From contig CAZZCG010000004.1 of assembly GCA_964653145.1 (NCBI GenBank), positions 1 to 64,000 of the forward strand: a stretch of 64,000 bases of DNA. Reading direction: 5' to 3'. The translations under genes and the position numbers were made by a program. Below are positions 8,129-17,186 of this stretch, piece by piece. The DNA is from Pseudocalidococcus sp964653145. Its GTDB lineage: Bacteria > Cyanobacteriota > Cyanobacteriia > Thermosynechococcales > Thermosynechococcaceae. Numbering within the stretch: the first letter of the stretch is position 1; the number at the start of each line of letters is the position of its first letter. Under the pieces are notes generated by a model. The model saw nothing but the letters and a program-made list of their open reading frames with translations, was not told the DNA's origin and made no database searches.

Positions 8129-8932
8129 CTAACCTTTTCCTTTGAAGATGCGCTTAATCCGAGCAAAAACTCCCCGGGAATCCCCACTGAGATCTAAAAA
8201 GTCCACGGACTCACCCGCAATCCGTCGAGCAATATTTTGATAGGCCTGGCCTGCCAGAGAGAGGTTTTCCGCTAAAACTAGGGGCTCACCCTTGTTAGTT
8301 GAAACAATCACTTTTTCGTCTTCTGGAACAATTCCCAACAGCGGAATCGAGAGTATTTCCTGCACATCTTCCACCGACATCATGTCATTGTTCTTTACCA
8401 TGGCTGGCCGCAGACGATTCAGAATAAGTTGGGTTTTATGAATCCGGTTTGCTTCCAACAGGCCAATGACTCGATCCGCATCCCGAACCGCAGCAATTTC
8501 TGGAGTGGTGACAATAATTGCTTCTTCCGCTGGGGCAATGGCATTGCGAAATCCCCCCTCAATTCCGGCTGGGCAGTCAATTAAAACAAAATCAAATTTT
8601 TGGGCTAAGACAAGGGCCAGTTTGCGCATTTGTTCGGCCGTAATTGCTTCTTTGGTTCGGCTTTGGGCCGCGGGTAGAAGCACCAACTGGTTTTGGCGTT
8701 TATCCCGTACCAAGGCCTGGTCTAAACGGCATTGCCCCGCCAAGACATCAATTGCTGTATAGACAACTCGATTTTCTAGGCCCAGCAGAAGATCTAAATT
8801 TCGCAGGCCAAAGTCCGCATCAATCAATGCTACTGATTTTGACAGCCGAGCCAGGGCCATGCCTAAATTTGCACTGGTGGTGGTTTTGCCGACTCCGCCT
8901 TTTCCGGACGTAATAACGATAATTCGTCCCAT
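8129..8932 (-). CDS. minD: Septum site-determining ATPase MinD
   Basis: A 267-residue deviant Walker A ATPase: SGKGGVGKTT near residues 9-18, the IDADFGLRNLD switch, and LIDCPAGIE (switch II). The C-terminus ends FARIKRIFKGKG, a basic amphipathic membrane-targeting helix. MinD with MinC and MinE restricts the Z ring to midcell. Only minE is adjacent; the upstream neighbour is dnaB, 99 bp away, not minC, although many cyanobacteria have minC-minD-minE together. Confidence 0.97.
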   Translation of the reverse strand: MGRIIVITSGKGGVGKTTTSANLGMALARLSKSVALIDADFGLRNLDLLLGLENRVVYTAIDVLAGQCRLDQALVRDKRQNQLVLLPAAQSRTKEAITAEQMRKLALVLAQKFDFVLIDCPAGIEGGFRNAIAPAEEAIIVTTPEIAAVRDADRVIGLLEANRIHKTQLILNRLRPAMVKNNDMMSVEDVQEILSIPLLGIVPEDEKVIVSTNKGEPLVLAENLSLAGQAYQNIARRIAGESVDFLDLSGDSRGVFARIKRIFKGKG

Positions 8933-9031
8933 GAACTTTCGCCAGAAACCTTGATAAATTAAGCTGATTCAGTTTACACCAATCCCAAGACGTTCACGGT
9001 ACCACCGCCAAAAATTAGCCCCAGGCCCTGG

Positions 9032-10384
9032 CTAGCGATCCCGAGCTAAATTTTCAAACCGGGTGAATTGCGGATCAAACAACAATTTGACGGTGCCCAC
9101 GGGGCCATTGCGGTGCTTGGCGACAATTAATTCACAGACCCCACGGTCGGGGGTATCGGGGTTGTAGTATTCATCACGGTAGAGCAAGATCACTAAGTCT
9201 GCATCCTGCTCAATGGAACCACTTTCCCGAAGATCCGACATCAACGGCCGCTTGTTTTGCCGGGCCTCCACCCCCCGGCTGAGCTGGGATAGGGCAATCA
9301 CAGGAACATTTAACTCCCGAGCCAGGCCTTTGAGGGAACGGGTAATTTTAGATAGCTCTTGCACCCGCCCTTCAGTCCCATCATCGCTACCCATCAACTG
9401 TAGATAGTCCACCAAAATCAGCCCCAGGCCCCCGGGATGTTCCGCTTGCAGGCGGCGGGCATTGGAACGAATCTCTCCTAAGGACGGATTAGGGGAATCA
9501 TCAATATAGATTGAGAGTTGGGATAACACGCCAATCGCTCGACTCAAGGGCTCCCACTGATGCTGACTGATTCGACCCGCCCGCAGATAATTGCTGTCAA
9601 TCCTGGCTTCACTGGCCAATAGTCGCTGAATCAGCTGCTCCTTGGACATCTCCAAACTAAAAACCGCCACCCCCAACTTATGAATTTCCGCAATCCGTTT
9701 GGCAATCTGTAGCGAGATCGCCGTTTTTCCCATGGAGGGCCGCCCGGCCACAATGATTAGGTCTGAGCGTTGAAAGCCCTGGGTGAGATTATCCAGATCA
9801 TAAAAATTACAGGAGAGACCTGGGAGAATATTGCCAATGGATCGTTGCTCAAGTTCGGCAAAGGCGCTGGCGAGAATCTCTTCCGTGGGCACTAAACCCT
9901 GTTGCACCCGATCCTGGGTAACGCTAAAAATCTGCTGCTCGGCCTGGTCGAGAATTGTATCAAGGGCATGGCTCGTATCGTAGGCAGCCTGGGCGATTTC
10001 GTTGGCGGATTGAATCAGTTGCCGGCGCAAGTATTTATCTTTGACCAGGCCAGCGTATTTATCAATATTGACTGCGCTAACCGTCCGATCCACCAATTCT
10101 GCGAGTTTATTCTGCCCACCAATTTTTTCCAGTAGGCCCTGATCCTGGAGCCACGCCGTTAGACAGAGTAAATCCGTGGGACTTCCCCGGGCATGGAGTG
10201 TTAAGGCGGCGCGATAAATATCCCGATGGGCACTGAGGTAAAAGGCATCTACGGGCAAGAGATCTGCAATTCGACTGATGGCCTCCGGATCCAGCAAAAT
10301 TCCGCCCAAGATCGATTCTTCAGCATCTAAATTCTGGGGCGGAACCGGAGAAAAGTCCGGGCGAAAACTGAGTTCTTGCACCAT
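9032..10384 (-). CDS. dnaB: Replicative DNA helicase DnaB
   Basis: A 450-residue hexameric helicase that unwinds DNA at the replication fork. The N-terminal DnaG-binding domain contains PQNLDAEESILGGILLDPEA. The RecA-like domain has Walker A GRPSMGKTA, Walker B LILVDYLQLM, and the DnaB motif SDLRESGSIEQDAD. No intein interrupts it, unlike the dnaB of some cyanobacteria. It follows rplI by 9 bp, matching the widespread rplI-dnaB order. Confidence 0.97.
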   Translation of the reverse strand: MVQELSFRPDFSPVPPQNLDAEESILGGILLDPEAISRIADLLPVDAFYLSAHRDIYRAALTLHARGSPTDLLCLTAWLQDQGLLEKIGGQNKLAELVDRTVSAVNIDKYAGLVKDKYLRRQLIQSANEIAQAAYDTSHALDTILDQAEQQIFSVTQDRVQQGLVPTEEILASAFAELEQRSIGNILPGLSCNFYDLDNLTQGFQRSDLIIVAGRPSMGKTAISLQIAKRIAEIHKLGVAVFSLEMSKEQLIQRLLASEARIDSNYLRAGRISQHQWEPLSRAIGVLSQLSIYIDDSPNPSLGEIRSNARRLQAEHPGGLGLILVDYLQLMGSDDGTEGRVQELSKITRSLKGLARELNVPVIALSQLSRGVEARQNKRPLMSDLRESGSIEQDADLVILLYRDEYYNPDTPDRGVCELIVAKHRNGPVGTVKLLFDPQFTRFENLARDR

Positions 10385-10393
10385 AGAAAATGG

Positions 10394-10852
10394 TTATTCA
10401 GGCACAACCAAAACGGTAATGGTGGCGGTGACTTCCGGATGGAGTTTGATTTCCGCGGTGTAGCTGCCTAATTTGCGAATTTCCGGCATGGTAATTTCTC
10501 GCCGATCCACGGTTTCCTGGGCAATGGCTTGAATAGCTGCAGCCACGTCTTGGTGGGTAACACTTCCAAAGAGGGCATCCTTCTCCCCAGCGGGCATCGC
10601 AATCGAAAATGTGCCAATGGTTTCCAGGGTGGCTTTTTGTTGTACGGCGACCAGTTTCAGTTCAGCTAACCGTTGCCGCTCCTGTTCTTGGAGTCGAGCG
10701 ACTTGCTTAAGGGCAGCTGGAGTGGCGGGTTGAGCAATGCCCCGAGGCAATAAGTAATTGCGGGCATATCCGGGGGCAACTTCGACAATGGAGCCGATTT
10801 TTCCCAATTTATAGACGTTTTCGTTGAGCACCAACTGCATCCGCTTGGCCAT
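10394..10852 (-). CDS. rplI: 50S ribosomal protein L9
   Basis: A 152-residue two-domain rRNA-binding protein. The N-domain carries KLGKIGSIVEVAPGYARNYL followed by LPRG, then a long connecting helix and a C-domain ending in EVTATITVLVV. The conserved order rplI-dnaB is kept with 9 bp between them. The in-frame ATG at 10852 gives MAKRMQLVLNE, a normal beginning. Confidence 0.96.
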   Translation of the reverse strand: MAKRMQLVLNENVYKLGKIGSIVEVAPGYARNYLLPRGIAQPATPAALKQVARLQEQERQRLAELKLVAVQQKATLETIGTFSIAMPAGEKDALFGSVTHQDVAAAIQAIAQETVDRREITMPEIRKLGSYTAEIKLHPEVTATITVLVVPE

Positions 10853-10893
10853 GACAAACCTGCATTCTTAATTTTTTGACAGCATTCTCTATT

Positions 10894-11298
10894 CTAGCCT
10901 TCTCTTAGTCCGGGTGGAAATGGGATGACTTCTGCATGGCCCCAAAAGGCTTCGAGGTTGTAAAATTCCCGTTCCTTGGGTAGCAGCACATGAACAATAA
11001 CATCCCCATAGTCCAGCAAAATCCAGGTGCAGTCACTCAGTCCCTCTGTCCGTTGGGGCAAGCGTTGATGGTGGAGTTCCGTAGCCGCCGTAATGGCCTG
11101 AGCGATGGCTCGGACTTGGGTTTTTGACCGACCTGTGGCGATCACAAAATAGTCTGCCAGGTAGGAAACATCACCCACCGCTAAGATTTGAATATTGTCC
11201 GCCTTGCGATCATCGGCTGCTTCTGCAACGGCATAGGCTAAATCGAGGACGGGATCGGGGGGGTGGGCGGGGGCTGTGGCTAAATTAGTCAAAGGCAA
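10894..11298 (-). CDS. rsfS: Ribosomal silencing factor RsfS
   Basis: A 134-residue protein of the Iojap/RsfS family that binds L14 and blocks subunit joining under nutrient limitation. Core motifs are visible: VAEAADDRKADNIQILAV, YFVIATGRSKTQVRAIA, and W(I)LLDYGDVIVHVL with FYNLEAFWGHAE. It lies 92 bp downstream of yqeK on the same strand, a pairing seen in many bacteria. Confidence 0.94.
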   Translation of the reverse strand: MPLTNLATAPAHPPDPVLDLAYAVAEAADDRKADNIQILAVGDVSYLADYFVIATGRSKTQVRAIAQAITAATELHHQRLPQRTEGLSDCTWILLDYGDVIVHVLLPKEREFYNLEAFWGHAEVIPFPPGLREG

Positions 11299-11390
11299 AT
11301 CTGGATGAATGTTAACTCAATGCTAAACAAGGATATCGGAACACATCAGACAACAATCTTGATACCAGGGTTTGTATTTCTAGAATAGCG

Positions 11391-12014
11391 TTAAGATTTT
11401 CCTTTGTTCTGGCCTGGGGGAGAAAGTTGGAGTGCCCAGTTGCGCGTGGCAATCATCCGCGGATGAATGAGACGGTGATGTTTAACCAGATGTTCTAATG
11501 TCCGATCACAGGTTTGCCAAACAGCGGCATGGAGGCTTTCCTGGGCCACTTGGCGGAGTTGATTGAGTTCCTTCCCATCCCCCCGGCCGGGTTCTAAGCT
11601 ATCTGCTAAAAAAACCACACAGCTGAGCGATCCCATCCCCGGCCGCCCCAAGGTGTGATCAGCTATGGCTGCCAAGATTTCTGAGTCTGTGACCTGAAAT
11701 TCAGTTTGAGCAACCAACGCGCTGACATTGGCATGGAGTAAATGGGGGTCGGCTTGATCAACTTCGGTAATTTCTAAGTTTCCGGCCTGGGCCAAACTTA
11801 AAAGTCTTTCTGTAGGAAAATATTTTGCTAAATCGTGCAATAACCCGGCCTGGGCTGCTTTTTTTGCATCTAAGTTGTGCTGCTGAGCTAGGACCTGGGC
11901 CATTGCTTCAACTCTTAAAATGTGCTGTAGCCGAGGGGAGGGCACATGCTTCCCTAACCAGGCCAAGACTTCCTTCCGATCTAGTTCTGAGTGGGGCAAT
12001 ACTCCGATTCCCAT
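11391..12014 (-). CDS. yqeK: HD-domain diadenosine tetraphosphatase, YqeK family
   Basis: A 207-residue HD-domain protein. Metal ligands appear in LLHDLAKYF (HD) and in the conserved H residues of HILRVEAMA, HANVSA and ADHTLGRPGMG. YqeK proteins hydrolyse Ap4A symmetrically. The genomic link with rsfS fits. The product begins MGIGVLPHSELDRKEVLAWL. The divergent neighbour is spkB, with about 240 bp between the two starts. Confidence 0.92.
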   Translation of the reverse strand: MGIGVLPHSELDRKEVLAWLGKHVPSPRLQHILRVEAMAQVLAQQHNLDAKKAAQAGLLHDLAKYFPTERLLSLAQAGNLEITEVDQADPHLLHANVSALVAQTEFQVTDSEILAAIADHTLGRPGMGSLSCVVFLADSLEPGRGDGKELNQLRQVAQESLHAAVWQTCDRTLEHLVKHHRLIHPRMIATRNWALQLSPPGQNKGKS

Positions 12015-12123
12015 GGGTTCAACTCTCCTGAATCAGCTCAATCTTCTTTGCAAAGGGATTTTCTGACCTCATCATACAAATCAATGGTTTCAGGCTTATG
12101 TGTTGAGTGGCGAAAAACTAATT

Positions 12124-12178
12124 TCCGTGAAATTACGGATATGTCACTTTCTCCCTGAGAGAGTATCGTATAAATACG
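12124..12178. promoter_or_regulatory. Two short inverted repeats upstream of spkB
   Basis: TCCGT-GAAATT-ACGGA (12124-12139) and CGTAT-AA-ATACG (12167-12178) are perfect short inverted repeats in the yqeK/spkB divergent region. The second contains a TATAAA box 78-90 bp before the spkB ATG. They could be operator or promoter elements; chance is also possible with stems of five. Confidence 0.3.
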
Positions 12179-12255
12179 GAAGATGCTGCTTAAGTGTGTC
12201 CTTTGGATTTTGCAAACAAGCGTTTCCTCGCTAACTCACCTGCGAACCTGAGCTT

Positions 12256-13935
12256 ATGAGCTTTTGTTACAACCCTGCCTGCACCAAGCCAGAAAATCCA
12301 AATGACGCGAAAGTCTGCCAGGCCTGTGGGACGAAAATACTTTTAAAAGATCGGTATCGCTGTGCACGGGTATTAGGACGGGGGGGATTTGGAACCACAT
12401 TTCTTGCGGATGACATGGTTCTACCCGGCCAGCCCAATTGCGTGATTAAACAACTGCGCCCCGCCGTCACCGCCCCCCATGTGATCGAAATGGCGCGGCA
12501 ATTGTTTCAACGGGAAGCAACTACCCTAGGTAAAATTGGTAATCATCCCCAAGTCCCGCGCCTGTTGGATTATTTTGAGCAGGGGGCAGAGTTTTATCTT
12601 GTTCAAGAGTATGTCGGGGGATTAACCCTCCAGCAGGAAGTTAAGCGCAATGGGGCCATGTCTGAGGCACAGGTGCAGGAAGTGTTACGGGAAGTTCTGC
12701 CCATTCTCGACTATCTTCACAAAATTGAAGTCATCCATCGAGACATCAAGCCCGCCAATTTAATTCGCCGTGAAATTGATGGCAAATTAATTTTGATTGA
12801 TTTTGGGGCTGTTAAAGACAAGGTTAGCCAGGCCATGTTGGCTAATCCCCAAGATTACTCAGCGTTTACCGCCTTTGCCGTGGGTACTCCCGGATATGCA
12901 CCTCCTGAGCAAATGGCCATGCGCCCGGTTTATTCGAGCGATCTCTATGCGTTGGGAGTGACCTGCATTTATTTACTAACAGGTAAGTCTCCCAAGGATC
13001 TGGGGTATGACAACACCACTGGGGAATTTATTTGGCGGACACGGGTGACCATCAGTCCAGATTTCCAAAAAGTTTTAGAAAAGTTGATGGAGGTTTCGGT
13101 TAAACATCGTTACCAGACGGCCCAGGATGTTTTGCTGGATTTGGATCGGGTGCAACAGCGGGCTGAATATCAGCAACAAATCGCCAGTTCTCAACCGGAG
13201 CCCTATGGGGATTTAAGCCAAGGCCTGGCCTCTACTCCGGTTTCCCGCATCGATCCCTCCAGTGGCAGAACCGGAAGTAATTCCCCCCAAACGCGAAATA
13301 ATCCCCGCACGGCCGTTTCCCCGAGTACCCGCTATGCGGCTAATGCTGTTCGCGCTCAACAGGCACGGGCCGATTTGCAACCCAACTACACCCGCGTCAC
13401 CCCCCCCGCGATTCGCCCGCCGCAACAACGTCCATCAACCCCCGCTATTTCCCCTCTTGGTGCTGGACAACCGGTGAGTCGTGAAGCTACTCCCCAAGGA
13501 AATCGGTTGACGGCCCAGGCTCTGGTTGCTGCCTACACCCGAGGTCAGAGGGACTTTACGGAACATCGTTTAGATAATCTGGTTTTACGAAAAGTCAACC
13601 TATCGGGGGCCCGCTTTGTCCAGGCCTCACTACAAAAAACCGATTTCCGTAATTCAGTGATGAATGATGCCGATTTTGGTCGGGCTAGCCTCGGTGGAGC
13701 CAACCTGAAGGACTGTAACCTGATGGGAGCTTATTTTGTCAATGCGGATTTACAGGGCGCTAATCTGCAAGGGGCTAACCTTAGGGAAGCAACTCTGACG
13801 AATGCCAACCTGCGCGGAGCCAATTTGCACAATGCGGATCTAACGGGCTCTAACATTTCTCCGGATCAACTTTCCCAGGCCCGGACGAATTGGTTTACGA
13901 TTCATCCCAATGGTAAGCGTGGTATTGGAATTTAA
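12256..13935 (+). CDS. spkB: Serine/threonine protein kinase with zinc ribbon and pentapeptide repeats (SpkB type)
   Basis: A 559-residue Hanks-type kinase. The N-terminus has a four-cysteine ribbon (C4, C9, C21, C24). The kinase domain (about 34-290) has glycine loop GRGGFGTTF, K65 in CVIKQL, HRDIKPANLI with catalytic D163, and IDFGAVK. A proline/serine-rich linker (about 310-425) leads to pentapeptide repeats of the A(D/N)LxG type (about 440-540). The order of ribbon, kinase and pentapeptide repeats matches Synechocystis SpkB, implicated in oxidative stress and motility signalling. No transmembrane span is visible, so it is probably cytosolic. It stands alone as a transcription unit. Confidence 0.9.
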   Translation: MSFCYNPACTKPENPNDAKVCQACGTKILLKDRYRCARVLGRGGFGTTFLADDMVLPGQPNCVIKQLRPAVTAPHVIEMARQLFQREATTLGKIGNHPQVPRLLDYFEQGAEFYLVQEYVGGLTLQQEVKRNGAMSEAQVQEVLREVLPILDYLHKIEVIHRDIKPANLIRREIDGKLILIDFGAVKDKVSQAMLANPQDYSAFTAFAVGTPGYAPPEQMAMRPVYSSDLYALGVTCIYLLTGKSPKDLGYDNTTGEFIWRTRVTISPDFQKVLEKLMEVSVKHRYQTAQDVLLDLDRVQQRAEYQQQIASSQPEPYGDLSQGLASTPVSRIDPSSGRTGSNSPQTRNNPRTAVSPSTRYAANAVRAQQARADLQPNYTRVTPPAIRPPQQRPSTPAISPLGAGQPVSREATPQGNRLTAQALVAAYTRGQRDFTEHRLDNLVLRKVNLSGARFVQASLQKTDFRNSVMNDADFGRASLGGANLKDCNLMGAYFVNADLQGANLQGANLREATLTNANLRGANLHNADLTGSNISPDQLSQARTNWFTIHPNGKRGIGI

Positions 13936-13951
13936 GGCAATCGTCTGAATC

Positions 13952-15049
13952 TTAAAGGAAAAAGATCAAGCTGATGATCAGCACTGAAAGCCCAAAACTT
14001 CCGGGAACTAGTTTACGGGCCCAGACTCTAACCTCTTCATGCTTTTGAGCAGTGGGGCTAAGTTGAGCTGTGAGGTAGACATTGACGGCTAAGGTGATAA
14101 AAATCGAAATGTAGCAAGCTAAGAAGAATGCGTCAAAGAATGTCAGATAACTAATGCGGGGTAAGGTACCAGCAATTGTAAAAATAAAGGTTGTTGCCGT
14201 CAGTAAGGCGCCAATGGAAAGGGGTAAGGGGCCAGTGGGCACATTCAGCAGGGGTACCCAGAGGGATAACCAGGCCACGACCGTAATTAAAAAAAGTGGT
14301 AAAAAGCCTTTCCAAATATAAAAACCTGCCCGCCGCCGAATCTGGATTGCAAACCGGGCCTGGGAAAATTCATCGGCATCTGACACCAGTTGGGTTGTAA
14401 CCACACGTTGGGTAATTTTTTCCAGGTTCCACTCGCTTAAAAAAGCCTCTTGGCGCCACTGACTCGGTTTGTCCCGGACATTTAAAACTAATTCTTCGGC
14501 ACTGTACACTTCTGATTCAATGACAAACTTGAGCTCCTGACGATCAAAGGGAAACCGCTGCAAATTCAATTCTGACGAGAGGGTCGGGTTAATTCGCTCT
14601 AAATAAACGACTGTTCCATCAGGCAAAACTCGAACATTCTCATCGCTCTTAAGCTCAAAATTGATGGCATTGGCCACCTCTAGTGCGGGCCACCAAATTT
14701 GCGCTAAAGGTACTGTCCGGACTTCATTTTCACTGCCAGGGGTAAAACCTAAGCGAGGATCCTGCCATTGAAGACCAATCACCGCATTGAGATTGTACTT
14801 TTGCAGAACTTGATTAATTTCCCCAAAATCATAGACAAAGAATAGGATACTAACTTGGACTTGCTGACTTGGGGGCGTTTTCAGGGAATCATTGGGGGAG
14901 CTAACAACCGCCAGTGACTCAATCGGAGCTGCTTCCTGAACAAAATTGACATTGGCCTGGGCATACTCCCGAATCTGATGACTGAAAAACACCCCAAAAC
15001 AAATCAAGAATCCCAGTCCCCACAGGAAGAGGGCCCGGAACCGCCTCAC
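13952..15049 (-). CDS. Prokaryotic pentameric ligand-gated ion channel (Cys-loop receptor homologue)
   Basis: A 365-residue membrane protein. A hydrophobic N-terminus (7-23) is probably a signal sequence. The beta-rich extracellular domain (about 60-240) carries AQIWWPALE and QRFPFDRQEL, the latter at the place of the Cys-loop but without its two cysteines, as in GLIC and ELIC. Four spans follow: M1 about 246-268 (WLSLWVPLL), M2 about 277-295 (LSIGALLTATTFIFTIAG), M3 about 301-325 after LPRISYLTFFDAFF, and M4 about 346-364. M1-proline and the M2-M3 PRISYLTFFDAF segment are family hallmarks. It starts 2 bp after the tldD stop and is probably co-transcribed with it. Ligand and ion selectivity are unknown. 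Confidence 0.9.
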   Translation of the reverse strand: MRRFRALFLWGLGFLICFGVFFSHQIREYAQANVNFVQEAAPIESLAVVSSPNDSLKTPPSQQVQVSILFFVYDFGEINQVLQKYNLNAVIGLQWQDPRLGFTPGSENEVRTVPLAQIWWPALEVANAINFELKSDENVRVLPDGTVVYLERINPTLSSELNLQRFPFDRQELKFVIESEVYSAEELVLNVRDKPSQWRQEAFLSEWNLEKITQRVVTTQLVSDADEFSQARFAIQIRRRAGFYIWKGFLPLFLITVVAWLSLWVPLLNVPTGPLPLSIGALLTATTFIFTIAGTLPRISYLTFFDAFFLACYISIFITLAVNVYLTAQLSPTAQKHEEVRVWARKLVPGSFGLSVLIISLIFFL

Positions 15050-15051
15050 CC

Positions 15052-16524
15052 TTAACGACCGCCCACGGTAATACTATCCACCTTGATATGGGGTTGACCA
15101 ACGGTGACGTAAATACTCCCACTGACGGAGCCACAGAATCCCGCCGCCAGACCCAAATCCTGGGAAGACATGGAGATCCGATTCATAATTTCCTTTGCTT
15201 CCCCGATCAGCGTGGCACCTTTGAGGGGTTTAGTAATCTTGCCATTGTCGATCAGGTAGGCTTCTTCCACGGCAAAGTTAAATTGTCCCGTAGCCCCAAC
15301 ACTCCCGCCACCCATGCGTTTGCAGTAGAGCCCCTTGTCCACAGAAGCTAAGAGATCATCCAGGGAATATTGGCCTGGGGCAATGTAGGTGTTCCGCATC
15401 CGAGAAGCCGCTCCATAGGCATAGCTTTGCCGCCGCCCACTGCCTGTCCGGGGATGACCAGTGCGGAGGGAACCTGCCCGATCACTTAAAAAGTTTTTCA
15501 ATACGCCCCGTTCAATCAGTAAGGTGCGCTGGGCTGGCATGCCTTCGTCGTCCATGTCAATGGTGCCAAAGGCCCCAGGGGAAATACCCTCGTCCCAGGC
15601 CGTGAGATTTTCGTGGGCAATTTTTTCACCTTTTTTATCGATAAAGGGGGTGGTTTGCCGTTCAATTTGAGTCGTTTCCAGTAAATGCCCACAGGCCTCA
15701 TGGAAAATCACTCCGCCAAACTGATTCGCCATAATCACTGGATAGGTTCCGGATTCAATGTAGTCGGCCCGCAACATCCGCCCGGCTGCTTCCGCCACAT
15801 CCGCCGCAGTGGTGGCAAAATCCCAGGCCCGTAAAAATTCTGGATTACTGGTATCCCCTTTCCGTTCCCCGATAGACGTGCGATGTTCACCATCTGCACA
15901 CAAGACGGAAGCCCCCGCCGATTGGGTTAAACGAATATCCCGGGCAAATGTTCCATCACTGGCCGCCACTAATACCTCTTGCCAATCACGAAAATAACTC
16001 ACCCGCCGGGATTGCAAGTGTTGGGCATTTTTTTGAATTGTGTCACTGGCGGCTAGGAGAATTTCTCCAGTTTCTTTGACTGGACTACAGGCCCCTAACC
16101 AGTGATCTTTACTTTTGGCTGTGGCATAATCCCGAAGTAGTTCTAAATGAATTTCTGGGACAAAGGCCTGGGCACTGGGTACATGCAGCCCCATCAACAT
16201 CAAGGCTTTTTCGAGGGCGGCCCGCAAACCGGTAAAACTCAGGTCGTTGGTGCTGACATAACAATCGGCGGTCCCCCGAAACACCCGCACCCCGGCTCCA
16301 GTGGATAGGCGCGGTGAGATACTGGTGATTTTGTCTTCCTCGGCCAAGCAACTGATATAGTTCACCCGCTCCAGAAAAAACTCCACCAAGTCTGCTCCGG
16401 CGGCTCGACCCAGGCCCAGTAAAGTGGACAGCGGGGCTTCCCAAGTCAAATCAAAGCGTTCGGAATTGGGGGTATAGCTGAGGCTGGGGAGATCGTGGGA
16501 AACAAGCAGGGTTTCAGGGGCCAT
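15052..16524 (-). CDS. tldD: TldD metalloprotease
   Basis: A 490-residue TldD/PmbA family protein; with TldE it forms a heterodimeric zinc protease that processes modified peptides and possibly antitoxins. The HExxxH zinc motif appears in GGVIFHEACGHLLE near residue 275. The family segments MPAQRTLLIERGVLKNFLSD and GSGRRQSYAYG are present. The partner gene tldE is not in the window. It is followed after 2 bp by the ion-channel gene. Confidence 0.95.
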   Translation of the reverse strand: MAPETLLVSHDLPSLSYTPNSERFDLTWEAPLSTLLGLGRAAGADLVEFFLERVNYISCLAEEDKITSISPRLSTGAGVRVFRGTADCYVSTNDLSFTGLRAALEKALMLMGLHVPSAQAFVPEIHLELLRDYATAKSKDHWLGACSPVKETGEILLAASDTIQKNAQHLQSRRVSYFRDWQEVLVAASDGTFARDIRLTQSAGASVLCADGEHRTSIGERKGDTSNPEFLRAWDFATTAADVAEAAGRMLRADYIESGTYPVIMANQFGGVIFHEACGHLLETTQIERQTTPFIDKKGEKIAHENLTAWDEGISPGAFGTIDMDDEGMPAQRTLLIERGVLKNFLSDRAGSLRTGHPRTGSGRRQSYAYGAASRMRNTYIAPGQYSLDDLLASVDKGLYCKRMGGGSVGATGQFNFAVEEAYLIDNGKITKPLKGATLIGEAKEIMNRISMSSQDLGLAAGFCGSVSGSIYVTVGQPHIKVDSITVGGR

Positions 16525-16581
16525 GGAGGAAAACTATCCGTGAGGTGACGTTTACAAATTTAACAAATGGCTCGATGGCCT

Positions 16582-17169
16582 TCAGCTGACTGGGGGTAAG
16601 TTCAGGATGATCCAGGCATCAATCAAGAACAGTCCCAGGGCAAAAAGTCCCAGGAGTCCATACATCCAGGCCTGGGCCAAGGGACGTATTAACTTGGTCT
16701 CCAGGCCAGTTTGGGTATGCAGGTAATCCAACATCCGACTAAAGCCCGCCACCCGCATTGGTAAGAGATAGGCTAAACCTGTGTTCGTTTGCAGGTAATA
16801 GACCAGTCCCCCTTGACTGGTACCTCGTGGGCGTAACGCCACAATGTCTGACCAGGCCACAGTCCATTCCCGCCGTAAAAATCCTGGAACCCACGCCGGG
16901 TAAGTAATTGCCATGCCGACGGAATTGAGATGCACCCGATAACTCAAGGCCCCAGCTAGAAGGATAAGCCCCAGCAGCAAGCCAATCCCCAACAGCCAAA
17001 CAGGAATCGGGGCCTGGGTTTGAAAAGCCAGAATTGGCAACGGTAACGTCAACGCCCCGTAGAACAGATACAAGGCTCCAGAGATTAAGCTGGAATTTTT
17101 GAGCGTCAGGTCGGCTGGGGGAGCTTGAGCACTGGAGGGTTCAAACATGGGGGAGGTGGATTCAGTCAT
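16582..17169 (-). CDS. Conserved membrane protein with PH-like middle domain
   Basis: A 195-residue protein with two hydrophobic helices near residues 28-75, a soluble middle (80-150) with alternating beta strands (REWTVAWSDIVALRPRG), and a hydrophobic C-terminal helix (165-190). The AWSDI-x-ALR pattern is typical of bacterial PH-like domains in membrane proteins. Function is unknown. It lies 17 bp after the glycosyl-hydrolase gene and 57 bp before tldD on the same strand, so the four genes from 18533 down to 13952 could be one transcript. Confidence 0.7.
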   Translation of the reverse strand: MTESTSPMFEPSSAQAPPADLTLKNSSLISGALYLFYGALTLPLPILAFQTQAPIPVWLLGIGLLLGLILLAGALSYRVHLNSVGMAITYPAWVPGFLRREWTVAWSDIVALRPRGTSQGGLVYYLQTNTGLAYLLPMRVAGFSRMLDYLHTQTGLETKLIRPLAQAWMYGLLGLFALGLFLIDAWIILNLPPVS

Positions 17170-17186
17170 ATTCTAGAACGTTGGTT

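Noticed and set aside
11300..11390. Possible RNA gene or riboswitch between rsfS and yqeK
   Set aside because: No paired structure that I can support in this 92-bp gap.
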